Assembly: GCA_004151065.3 (NCBI GenBank)
Contig: NWUY0300030863.1
Location: 5,448 to 18,893 of the forward strand
Direction of reading: 5' to 3'
From: Larix sibirica
Taxonomy: Eukaryota > Streptophyta > Pinopsida > Pinales > Pinaceae
Length of the DNA stretch: 13,446 nt
Below are positions 1-8,060 of this stretch, piece after piece. Within the stretch, counting starts at the first letter, position 1. Each line of letters starts with the position of its first letter. The notes beneath the pieces are model-generated. The model was not told the origin of the DNA, ran no database searches, and saw only the letters and a list, made by a program, of their open reading frames with translations. Made by a program: the position numbers and the translations under genes.

Positions 1-90
1 AATGATAATTACAATTAATGGACCAAGCCAACATCATAACTAGTATAACGTGACCCATATAAGGGGAAATGTGCCCACATTTAGGGCTTA
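1..90. other. Unassigned left edge
   Basis: This short AT-rich stretch lies to the left of the point where copy 1 of the LINE stops matching copy 2. Around 118 the two copies align well, but to the left of about 90 this sequence no longer resembles the matching part of copy 2 near 3480-3560. I see no domain or repeat in it. It may be a different repeat or a badly diverged LINE 3' part. Confidence 0.4.
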
Positions 91-117
91 ACACCCCTCG
101 TCTTTTTCCAAACCTGT

Positions 118-885
118 AAAGGATATGGTAGATTTCCTAGTCTTCACCAACATTCTTGTAACATAGCAATAGAGGTCAAGTAATTATTTTAATTTAGTTA
201 CATCACAATGCAATCCATTTCAAATAATAATATGTGATCTATGAAGAGCATGTGACTAAGATTAATCGCTCTTGTCCCGATAGCCTTGATGGATCCAAAC
301 CTTTTAGTGCTCAAGATAGCCCTGCTTAAACCTTCGCAATTCATTGCCTAACCTAAAAAACCTATGGTTAATCCATTTAACAGGATAGAAAATGATACAT
401 AGGCCACACAGTTCATTACCAAAGTTACAAACTAAAAGCAAAAACCCATTTGAATCATTACCAGCCTCAAATAGTTGCAATTGACCCTATCATAGGCTTT
501 TGTGAGATATATTTTGAGGACCATTGCAGACATCTTTTTGGGTTTAACCAAATACAAACTTTCTTATGTAACCCCAATCGCCTTGTGGATTTGGCATCCC
601 AAGAGAAAGCCAAACTTTTCTTTAGAGATAGCTTTTGAGAGGATGTCCTTAACCCTTATCGCAACAACCTTTGCAATGATCTTATAGATATAGCTGCATA
701 GAGAGGTCAACCTATAATATTCAAAAGACATAGGGCTTTCTATTTTCGGTTTAAACACTATGAAAGTAGTGTTGAATACTGCCATAATTCTGCCACTCAC
801 CCTTGACTCCTTTATAACCCACAATAAGTAATCGCCAATGATTTCTAAAAATAAAGAAAAAATTCCATCGACCAATTGTCATGTC
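118..885 (-). pseudogene. LINE reverse transcriptase remnant, copy 1
   Basis: This is the reverse transcriptase domain that copies the element's RNA at the nicked target. The best piece is an open stretch at 564-875 (minus, 103 codons) with EYYRLTSLCSYIYKIIAK and ISKEKFGFLLGCQIHKAIG, which match the RPISL...YKIIAK and FxxGRQIxD boxes of LINE RTs. Motif A follows at 477-518 as LKIYLTKAYDRVN, where the expected catalytic Asp of LKxD is Tyr. Motif B is largely removed by a deletion near 335. Motif C reads MLFIDHILLF at 222-251, in place of the usual F-A-D-D box. The enzyme is dead. The remnant runs off into unrelated sequence near 90. Confidence 0.85.
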
Positions 886-902
886 TAGGGCTTTTGTTTT
901 TT

Positions 903-1121
903 TTACCTTTCAAGAACTTCCTCTAGCTCAACCTTCAATAAATCTTCCATAATCCTTCCATTATCCTCATCTGAAATGAAGCTTGGAAAGAAAGAAGACA
1001 TATGGACAATATCAACTATTTTCACCTTGTTGTCATCTTTATAGACCCTTTCAAAATGCTCTATCCCAAGCATGGTGAGGTCATCGAAATAGGTAGCCTC
1101 CTCACCATTACCATCTCGCAT
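903..1121 (-). pseudogene. Endonuclease-RT connecting region, copy 1
   Basis: This is an open stretch of 72 codons on the minus strand between the endonuclease and the reverse transcriptase of copy 1. It contains FERVYKDDN and FPSFISDEDNGRIMEDLL, an acidic region of the kind that precedes the RT fingers in plant LINEs, where a phrase like 'F..LF.....' is followed by a helix leading into the KSPGPDG box. The homologous part of copy 2 lies around 4440-4640 and is more damaged. It has no separate function that I can name; it is simply a surviving piece of the LINE polyprotein. Confidence 0.6.
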
Positions 1122-1559
1122 TTTCCGGATAGCATTAATATTTTTTATGCGGTTTGTGTACTGGTGAAAAAATTCGTATTTTAGTCACTCATTTGGAGCC
1201 AGATGGCTCTACTTTTTAACCATGATGCAATTTCCCTATCTACGAGCAATTTTCTCTTCCTCTCATCCAAACCATTAATATCCTGCTTAGTGGCATCCAA
1301 AGCAAAACTGACCATATCTTGAGTGTACAAGACTTCTAGTTGGACATCTACCTCTTGCAACTACTTATTATCATTTAGTTTATTTCATGTGCCCAGGAGG
1401 CCACAACTTGCTTCATTTTTTTCTTTAATTTTTCGTGAATTGCAACGAGGTCGGTTTCACTCTAATCTCATCACAAGGAAACCAGTGCTCCTTTATCAAT
1501 GAAACAAATTCTACATCATCAATCCAAGATGAGTTATATTTGAAAATACTAGAAGGTTC

Positions 1560-2140
1560 AAGCCATTTCTAAAAAAATGGGGAAATTATATGATCCTTTG
1601 CCAGAGCCAACCAACTACCTCATCCTAATGTTGTCAACCAAAAGATCTTCAGAAATAAGAAAATGATCAATTTTCTTCGTAATCCTACCCATTCCCACTT
1701 GTTTGTTCCTCCAAGTGGGTCGAAGCTTTATTGGCTCAATGTCAAGAAGCTCACAATCCTCTAGGTTTTGAATAAAGAAATCAGACAATGGATATGCATG
1801 TGCTTCCTATCCCCATATTTTAGCTCTCCCCGTGGAAATATTTAAATCACCCCCTGTAATAATGTCCTTTTGGTTAAGAATAGGTTTTCCCAAAAGGCAA
1901 CCTTTTCATCATATGGCCCATATAAATTTAGTAGAGAAAATTTCTTGCCTAGTTCCTGAGAGAACAGAACCATAGCTAAACCTAAAACCACAAACCAGGT
2001 ATTAGAACATAAAAAAGAATGTGAAAACCAACCAACCCATGATTAAACCTCCTGAGTGCCCACCCAGATTAAACCAACCTGTGATTAAACCTCTACAATT
2101 CTAAAACCAAAGACTCTCCCTCTCCCATCATCTCTTGCAT
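1560..2140 (-). pseudogene. LINE endonuclease domain remnant, copy 1
   Basis: This is an apurinic-type (exonuclease/endonuclease/phosphatase fold) domain remnant, which in LINEs nicks the target DNA to prime reverse transcription. On the minus strand I read GHSGGLIM near 2040-2065, LLNLYGPYDEKVAFWENLF at about 1879-1938, the GGDLN metal-binding motif at 1840-1854, and KIDHFLISEDLL with IRMRQ near 1630-1680. A degraded NFPIFLEM stands where the family has its SDHxP motif (about 1565-1590). Several frame changes are needed to follow the domain, for example between FWENLF and GGDLN. It sits directly before the linker and RT remnants. Confidence 0.8.
2031..2093. repeat. Local 42-base duplication in copy 1 endonuclease
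   Basis: A 21-base stretch at 2031-2051 recurs at 2073-2093 with two differences, an offset of 42 bases. Copy 2 shows only one such stretch at the matching place (about 5575-5600). It is therefore a small tandem duplication that arose in copy 1 after the two copies separated. Confidence 0.6.
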
Positions 2141-2302
2141 TAAAATTATTTGAGTCTACCACGATTCAAATATTTCACTTCTCTCCCTAAATTCATGGCC
2201 AGTCCACCACAATCCTCGTCTTGCTGAGGAGTAGAACTAGAGTTCTGTTATCTCACATTGTATTAAGAGTCTAGTTCTATAGTATGGCTCTGGTCGATTG
2301 GT

Positions 2303-2450
2303 GTTGGCTGATTTTTTGGACAAACCCGGGTTTTCAGGAAGCGCAGCAACAAACACCCCTTGGCGCACTGGCCCTTTCGGCAACGGGCTGCACAACAGCT
2401 CGAGGTCTCACCCGAAGTGGCTATGGGGGGGCTAAGGAATCAGGTTTCNT
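2303..2450. other. GC-rich segment of unknown origin ending at an ambiguous base
   Basis: Copy 1 stops matching copy 2 near 2300, and copy 2 begins at about 2450. Between them lies about 150 bases that is close to 60 percent G+C by hand count (for example 38 of 60 bases at 2341-2400), while the flanks are strongly AT-rich. It ends with a run of G, then one n at 2449, the only ambiguous base in the window. The plus strand has an open frame through it from 2284, but I recognise no protein in any frame. It could be an inserted piece of another element, a transferred fragment, or a joining error in the assembly. Confidence 0.6.
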
Positions 2451-2451
2451 T

Positions 2452-2789
2452 CACCACATGATTTGTAGGATATCACCAACTAGGTCCACAATTGTTTCAT
2501 TTTTGGAGGTTGTCCCAAGTGAGAACATTATTATTAAGGGATATCCACATAAAATTTATGTTCTTCAATGGGAATTTGAATTTCTATATTATCCTCCACC
2601 ACCAGGCACGCTCCTCCCCGACCCCACTATTAATAGGACCTTGTAGCCCAACCTTAGACTATATGTACCCATGATTAAATTCTTCATCCATAATAACTCA
2701 TCCTTAGCTTCTTGAATCCAAACATGGTTATCCTTCAATAAAACCATATATTCATCCCATAATACTGCCTCATCAAAAGACAAATCCAT
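2452..2789 (-). pseudogene. zf-RVT C-terminal region of copy 2
   Basis: In plant LINEs the part after the reverse transcriptase ends in a zinc-binding zf-RVT domain. Here the minus strand gives KDELLW followed by GTYSLRLGYKVL at 2634-2705, matching the family's 'D.L.W....G.YS..SGY..L' box. After a frame change it gives NNNVLTWDNLQK at 2500-2537, followed by a stop and NNCGPSW, matching the LTWDNLQKR...GP..C box. The zinc ligands further on are lost because the sequence stops at 2452, next to the GC-rich segment. The assignment rests on these motifs from family knowledge; the C-terminal half of the domain is absent. Confidence 0.75.
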
Positions 2790-2799
2790 GTCCTAAGTC

Positions 2800-3290
2800 T
2801 TCTTCCATCCCCTAAGTTCCAAATGGTGGAAGAAATTGGATTGGCAACTTGTGACAAATATAGGAAACCCTTCTTTCCGAGTGAATCAATAAGTTTTTCG
2901 AGCAACATGAAGGAGATACCACATCATACTTATAGATCTTCAACGATCTTGACTCCATGTCAGTCACCCACCTTCCATGCGGGCTAGTTGTTGAGATATG
3001 GAAACGCCTTGATAGTATCCTTCCATATAATGGATCAACTATGATGATTTTTTATAGGAGCTCTCAACCAATATTCAATAGTAAGAGGAGAGATATATTT
3101 TTGCATGATCACCTGTGCCCAAAGACCCTTTCCAATTATAAGCCTCCATACACTTTTAGTTAAAAGTGCTATTGCAAAGTGGAAAATATTTTTCATTCCT
3201 CATCCCTTAAACTCCTCTAGGGATGCTATCTTTTTCCATTTTACAAGAGGGATGCCTCTTTTTTCATACTACTTGACCAAATAAACCCGT
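2800..3290 (-). pseudogene. Post-RT C-terminal region of copy 2
   Basis: The minus strand reads KRGIPLVKWKKIASLEEF at 3209-3262, the equivalent of the family's 'GG.hLVNW..vC.PK..GGLG' box after the RT thumb. In the same frame it continues through HFAIALLTKSVWRLI, GKGLWAQVIMQKYI and a WKDTIKAFP-like phrase to AWKVGD near 2970. Then comes LGDGRR near 2815, the usual 'W.vGdG' area. Only a few stops interrupt about 150 codons, so this is one of the best preserved parts of copy 2. It links the RT with zf-RVT and supports a single continuous element. Confidence 0.75.
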
Positions 3291-3299
3291 AGCTAAGCA

Positions 3300-4440
3300 T
3301 TCTCTATTATCCAAAATGTTTTTTGGAATAAAGACCAGGGTCCTCCAATAAATTGGAATAGCTTGAATAATCTATTTAATCAATACCAACCTATCATTGC
3401 AGTATAACCATCAGTTACACCAGATTGTGAGTCGCTTCTCAACCTTTGTAATAAGCCATACCCAATCCCTCTTAGCATAATCATTGGGCTTAATGTAAAC
3501 TCCCAAGTATTTAAGGACTTATTGTAGATTGACTTGATTGTATGGGAATAATTCAGACAAGTCTCTCTCCTGCTCTTCTATTAGACCTACAAAGGATATA
3601 GTAGATTTCCTACTATTCACCAGCATTCATGTAGCTACACAAAAGAGGTTAAGTAATTCTTTGAGCTTGGTTGCATCACAATGCAATCCATTGATGAATA
3701 ATAATATGTCATATACAAAGAGCAAATGAGTGAGATTAATCGCTCTTACCCTTATATCCTTAATAGATCCAAACCTTTTAGCGCTCAAGATAGCCTTGCT
3801 TAAACCTTCAGTCACATTAAGAACTTATAGTAGAGGTGATAAAGGGAACCCCTGTCGCAATCCTTTGCCTGGCCTAAAAAAACCTGTTGTTGATCCATTA
3901 ATTGAGATAGAAAATGATACTGAGGTCACATAGTTCATTACCAAGTTACAAATTGAAAGCAAAAACCCAGATGAACCATCATAAGCTAAAATAGTTCTAA
4001 TTGACTCTATCATGGGATTTTGTGAGATCAATTTTGAGGATCATTGTAGACATATTTTTTGTTTTAAATGAATGAAATCCTTCCTAGGATACCCTAATGA
4101 CCTTGTGGAATTGGCGTCTCGAGAGAAATCCAAGCTGTTCTTTAGAGATAAATTTTGAGAGGATATCCTTAACCCTCATCGCAATAACAATTGCAATTAT
4201 CTTATAGATACAACTACATAGAGAGATCGATCGATAATCTTCAAAATACATAGGGTTGTCTGTTTTTCAGTATCAATGCTACGAAACTAGTGTTGAATGC
4301 TGCTAGCATTCTTCCATTCAGCCTTGACTCCTCTATAACCCACAATAAGTCATCACCAATAATTTGATCATAGAACCCAAGGAAAAATTCCATGGTCCAA
4401 CTGCCTAGTCCAAGGATTTTGTCTATTTTGAACATGTGAA
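3300..4440 (-). pseudogene. LINE reverse transcriptase remnant, copy 2
   Basis: The reverse transcriptase domain is read on the minus strand with several frame changes. WTMEFFLGF near 4390 follows a damaged PGPDG box. SISLCSCIYKIIA lies at about 4195-4236. Motif A is LKIDLTKSHDRVN at 3998-4039 and keeps its catalytic Asp. Motif B is GKGLRQGFPLSPLL at about 3825-3866. Motif C is LLFVYDILLF at 3696-3725, where the usual A-D-D is V-Y-D, so one catalytic Asp is replaced. KYLGVYIKPND at 3482-3514 and IIQAIPIYW near 3345-3370 are the thumb boxes. The lesions differ from those of copy 1, so the two copies decayed independently, at least in part. Confidence 0.88.
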
Positions 4441-5090
4441 ATACTTCCTCCAGCTTAACCTTTTATACCTCTCATAAGCCTTCCATCCTCCTCCTCCGAA
4501 CCAAAGCTTGGAAAAAAAGAAGACATATGGACGATATCAACTATGCTCACCCTATTGTTATTTTTATACCCACCTTTCAAATGCCCCATCCCAAGCCTAG
4601 CAAGGTCATTGAAATATGTACCTCACTATTACCATATCGCATATTCCATACAATATTAATATTTTTTTGGTGGTTTGCGTACTAGTGAAAAAACTTCGAA
4701 TTTTTGTCGCCAATTTGAAGTCAAATGGCTGTGCTTTCTAATTGCCATGCAACTTCACTATCTGCTAGCAATCTCCTCTTCCTATCCCCCAAGCCATTAA
4801 TTCTTGATTAGCAACATTCAAGGCAGAACATGCCATGTCTCGAGTGTACAAGACTTCTAGCTAGGCCTCCATCTCCTGCAGCTCCTTATTATCCTTTAGT
4901 TTTTTTTTTTCATTTAGCCAAGAGGCCACAACTTGCTTCATATATTTTAATTTTTTCGAGTATTTCAATGAGACTAATTCCACTCTAGTCTCATCAAAAG
5001 GAGACTAGTGTCCCCTTATTAGCGAAACAAAGTCTGCATCATTGAGCCCATCTAAGTTGTATTTGAAAGGACTATAAGGTTTGTTTCCAA
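4440..5090 (-). pseudogene. Endonuclease-RT connecting region, copy 2
   Basis: This stretch aligns with 885-1560 of copy 1 and lies between the endonuclease and the reverse transcriptase. It has no long open frame. In copy 1 the matching part keeps an acidic open stretch (903-1121). No motif of its own is visible, so the assignment comes from position and from similarity to copy 1. Confidence 0.6.
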
Positions 5091-5094
5091 CTTG

Positions 5095-5700
5095 ATCCAT
5101 TTCTAAAAAAATGGGGAAATGATTCTATTTGCCACCAAAGCTAACCCACTGCCTGATCCTAATGTTGTCATCCAAAATAAATTTAGAAATAAGAAAATTA
5201 TTAATCCACTTCGGAATCCTATCCATTCCTACCCACTTGTTCCTCCAAATGGGTTGAAGCTTTATTGACTCAATGTCAAAAATCCCACAATCCTCCAACT
5301 TTTTGAAAAAATAAATCAAACAATGGATTTGCGTTTGTTGCCTGTCCCCATATTTCAGCTCACCCCATGAATAAATTTAAATCACCCCCTATAACAATGT
5401 CCTTCTGGTTAAGAAGATCCATCCAAAACAGGTTTTCCCAAAAGGTCACCCTTTCAACATATGGCCCGTCTAAATTCAGTAGAGTGAAGGTCTTGCCCAA
5501 TTATTTAGAGAACATGATTATAGATAAACCTAAAACCAGAGACAAAGTATTAGAACATAAAAAAGAACCTAAAAACCAACGCGTGATTAAATCTCACAAG
5601 TGCCCATGGGCGTCCAAAAAGGCAAAATCCCAACCCGGAAGTAATTTATGCAATTATGAAAGCAAAGAGTCTCAGACCATCTCCCATTGTCTCTTACATT
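5095..5700 (-). pseudogene. LINE endonuclease domain remnant, copy 2
   Basis: This is the target-nicking endonuclease remnant. From the 5' side on the minus strand I read GWDFAFLDAHGH (about 5595-5635), LLNLDGPYVERVTFWENLF (about 5425-5485), and IVIGGDLNLF with the GGDLN metal-site box at 5375-5389. An open stretch at 5125-5319 follows, with WINNFLISKFILDDNIRIRQW, the counterpart of the RLDRFLIS box. NHFPIFLEMD stands at about 5095-5125 where SDHxP is expected. The first Asn/Glu boxes at the domain start are not recognisable. Copy 1 shows the same motifs at 1560-2140, which confirms the reading. Confidence 0.82.
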
Positions 5701-6570
5701 CAAATTATCCCTGGCTTATGCACTTCAACAGGTCTCTCAAGGGAAATATTTTTAAAGGAGTTTCCCTATCCTCTACCATTTTGCTAAAGACATATCATGG
5801 GAAACTATTGGGTTGAGAGTCAGTTGCTCTAAGAACTCTTAAAAGTAAAGATTGTTTACCAGACCAAATTTTAGTGGCGGTTTTTTTCTTGAACATGATA
5901 TATAAAGGATTGTCTACCACGATTTGAGCCTTTCACTTCTCTCCCTGAATTCATGGCTAGTACACCATAAACCCCCTCTTCCTCAGTAATAGAACTAGCT
6001 TTCCATTGTCTCAGGTTGTATCGAGAGTCTGGATTTATAGGAGTGCTTTGTTTAGTTGGATCAGAAACCTTAAGGCACAATGGAGGCAGATATTGCTTCC
6101 TAGCATCATTCAAAGAGCCTTCCTTTCCAACACGAATATTAATGATGCTCAAGGACCCAAGAGAAAGGTCCTGTTTTCCCAAGGTATCAGTACTAGAAAT
6201 GGCCACATCAAAGACATATGGTACACGACCTTTTGAATGGGCCCATGAACCCATAACATCAACATCGAATTCTTTCGAAGTCATATTTAAGGGAACCAAG
6301 TTGGAAATGGACATACCTTCTTCCAGCAAGGGCTCCATTACCAGAGCCTATTCCCCATGGATAACCCCTTCTATTGGTTCAAATTCCATGGAAAATGATC
6401 TAGTAGTAAGAACCTCCTTTTCAATACCATATGCCTTTACTAGACGAGAGTTCAGGTCCACCACCTTTATCCCATACTTAGGTGTGAAACCAAGTTCTAT
6501 CTGATTCTAGAAAACTTGCGATTTCAAGACCTCATATTTCTTGATCCAACTCTTTTTAATAAAGTTTAAG
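5700..6570 (-). pseudogene. Linker between CCHC and endonuclease, copy 2
   Basis: In this LINE type a poorly conserved, probably unstructured linker joins the gag-like part to the endonuclease. Here an open minus-strand stretch at 5871-6338 (155 codons) forms most of it, with phrases such as YVFDVAISSTDTLG and DSRYNLRQWKASSITEEEG. It is preceded by a frame with TPKYGIKVVDLNSRLVKAYG near 6430-6490. The stretch 5871 to about 6050 has its match in copy 1 at about 2130-2300. I assign no catalytic function. The length of the open stretch in such an old element is notable but can occur by chance or through low composition of stops. Confidence 0.6.
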
Positions 6571-6572
6571 TC

Positions 6573-6614
6573 GTAGTCTACTACTATATGTCCCAACTTA
6601 TGACAACAAAAACA
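6573..6614 (-). pseudogene. CCHC zinc knuckle of copy 2, last Cys lost
   Basis: The minus strand reads CFCCHKLGHIVVDY after ISFR, which fits a C-x2-C-x4-H-x4-C knuckle whose last Cys is Tyr (one base change, TGC/TGT to TAC/TAT). In plant LINEs such a knuckle (zf-CCHC_4) follows DUF4283 and binds nucleic acid. The preceding ISFRCF and following DYDLNFI match the family's 'vpfRCF.C...GH...DC' context. Confidence 0.75.
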
Positions 6615-7135
6615 CCTGAAGGAGATGTTGTAATAGTAGTCCCAAAATGGGAAAATGATGACAAACCCCTCTAAATGATTATAATAGAAGCCGAGCCATC
6701 TATAATATCTAGTCCCACTAGAATCCTTGCTATGGACATTTTATTAGACTTGAGGAAGCTCATATCCACTTCAAGGTACTATCCAAGTGAATATCCATTT
6801 TTTGTTGAAAACATCACTCGACCATAATTATATGGGGAGGCCCGAGAGCTTCACCGATAAAGGGAATTTGTCCATTCTTTCAATACAAACATCAAAGGAT
6901 GGAGACCATTATTTTAACATGAGAGGAGAATGATCCCATCTCTAGAAAGAGGACATGAACTTGTTTGGATATGGGGGAAATCTGAAAGTGAAGGTGAGCC
7001 ATCCCCTCACAAGAAATAAAACACTCAGTGAATAGCCGATGAATGGTACCAACTGCATCACCATCCATGCTTGAATGTTAGATTCCTCGATTCTCTTAAC
7101 AAAAATTCTACCAACTAGCATTTAGGAAACCATGC
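6615..7135 (-). pseudogene. DUF4283 gag-like domain remnant, copy 2
   Basis: DUF4283 is the gag-like N-terminal domain of many plant LINE polyproteins and is thought to bind the element's RNA. On the minus strand I read MLVGRIFVKRIEESNIQAW (about 7069-7130, after a stop), a GWLTFTFRFP stretch near 7000, FDVCIERMDKFPLSVKLSGL near 6850-6900 (the counterpart of 'PVWVRLPGLP'), DVFNK near 6810, and after a frame change EVDMSFLKSNKMSIARILVG near 6715-6770 (the counterpart of 'ARI.VEVDL'). Stops and at least two frameshifts break it. The right-hand LINE (12845-13446) carries the same domain in much better state, which supports this reading. Confidence 0.75.
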
Positions 7136-7189
7136 TGACAACCTCATTCAACTTGACATCATCCCCCAACACTAGTCTAGCAAAAGTTC

Positions 7190-8060
7190 ATTTTTGTTTG
7201 TCACAATTACTCTTCTTTTTCTTTTTAACGTCATATTTTAACAAAACAAAAAAACCAGTAATCGCCCCTAATGATCTCTTCCCAGTGACCAAATCATTGG
7301 CCTCTATACATGGTTGCTTCTCAGGAGAGACAACCACATCATCACCACAATTAGGTCTTCAACCAAACTTCTTACTCTCAAATTGAGGACCAATAACCTA
7401 AACATCATCCAAGAAATACTCCTTACTCCCCACAATAGATGGAGTGTCTCCGGTATATGGATAACGCACCTCTCAACCAAAGCAAGAGCCTCTCGATCAC
7501 TAATAATCCCACTCAAAGATAACTTTGGGGTGACAGATACATAATAGCCATGGTCTTCCAGCAACTTTGAAGCATTTGAATGTGAGTTGTTGTCGTACTG
7601 AACAAATTGATGGTAATGTAATAAAAAACTCATAATGCTCCAAAGAAACCCAAATCCCGTGGGATGACAAATCGACACCGTACCCGGTACAATCTCCTCC
7701 ATAGTAATACTCTTTTGTATATGGTCCAATGAGAGACCCTTCTGCCCACATGAAGACTAACCAAGCCTATAGCAATCCCCCTCGACATTAGGTGTTAAAT
7801 TAATGTCAATCCTTTGATCGACCTTCTATATGTTCTCTAAACTCACCAAAAGGATTTCGAAAGAGCCAAGGTGGATGTCGAGGTCATCCTTGCCACGTAG
7901 CTATTGACAAATCCTTCCACCACATGAGTACTTTGAACTCAAACATTTAAAGGGTGGAAAAATATATATGCCTCCTACAAATCGTCCATTGAGTAATCCA
8001 ATGCTTCATCATACCTATCCATAAGATTCGCTAAAAAGGAAGGGAGAAATAGATTCAAAC
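7190..8060 (-). pseudogene. Coding-like remnants upstream of DUF4283, probable 5' part of copy 2
   Basis: To the right of DUF4283 the minus strand still looks like decayed coding sequence. There is a Lys-rich stretch, KKKKKSNCDKQKWTFARLV, at about 7175-7235. An open stretch at 7304-7729 (141 codons) includes PKLSLSGIISDREALALVE. A stop-poor frame near 7880-8060 holds MDRYDEALDYSMDDL and STHVVEGFVNSYVARM. None matches a family I know. The most economical reading is the N-terminal extension or 5' region of copy 2; a different element cannot be excluded, and the right limit is a guess. Confidence 0.4.

Larger units (their letters stand above)
90..2300 (-). mobile_element. LINE fragment, copy 1 (endonuclease to reverse transcriptase)
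   Basis: This is a decayed piece of a plant non-LTR retrotransposon read on the minus strand. From right to left it carries the end of the linker before the endonuclease, the endonuclease, the connecting region, and the reverse transcriptase up to its motif C. It matches copy 2 (about 3570-6050) along nearly its whole length; a hand-aligned sample (634-743 against 4158-4267) gave 92 of 110 identical bases. The DUF4283 and CCHC parts and everything after RT motif C are missing, so both ends are truncated. Stops and frameshifts are frequent, and no protein can be made from it. The family assignment rests on the domain order and on motifs I can read; the exact clade is not determined. Confidence 0.85.
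2450..8060 (-). mobile_element. LINE, copy 2, nearly full set of domains
   Basis: This is an old plant LINE on the minus strand in which the whole polyprotein order can still be followed: N-terminal region (about 7190-8060, uncertain), DUF4283 (about 6680-7135), CCHC knuckle (6573-6614), linker, endonuclease (about 5095-5700), connecting region, reverse transcriptase (about 3300-4430), C-terminal region (about 2700-3290) and zf-RVT (2452 to about 2705). All parts are broken by stops and frameshifts. The 3' end appears cut: zf-RVT is incomplete at 2452 and there is no poly(T) run on the plus strand, which would be the element's poly(A) tail. The right boundary is not defined; the last clearly family-like sequence is near 7135, with coding-like remnants further right. 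Confidence 0.85.

Noticed and set aside
2284-2646. Plus-strand open frame through the GC-rich segment as a gene
   Set aside because: It joins the unknown GC-rich segment with the antisense of the zf-RVT region of copy 2 and crosses the n, so at least its second half is a shadow of the LINE.
2957-3163. Plus-strand open frame of 68 codons
   Set aside because: It is antisense to the post-RT C-terminal region of copy 2, which reads well on the minus strand.
5367-6504. Long plus-strand open frames at 5367-5816 and 6016-6504 as possible genes
   Set aside because: They lie on the strand opposite to the LINE copy 2 endonuclease and linker, whose minus-strand motifs (GGDLN, FWENLF, FLISK) are clear. 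The plus-strand translations show no known domain.
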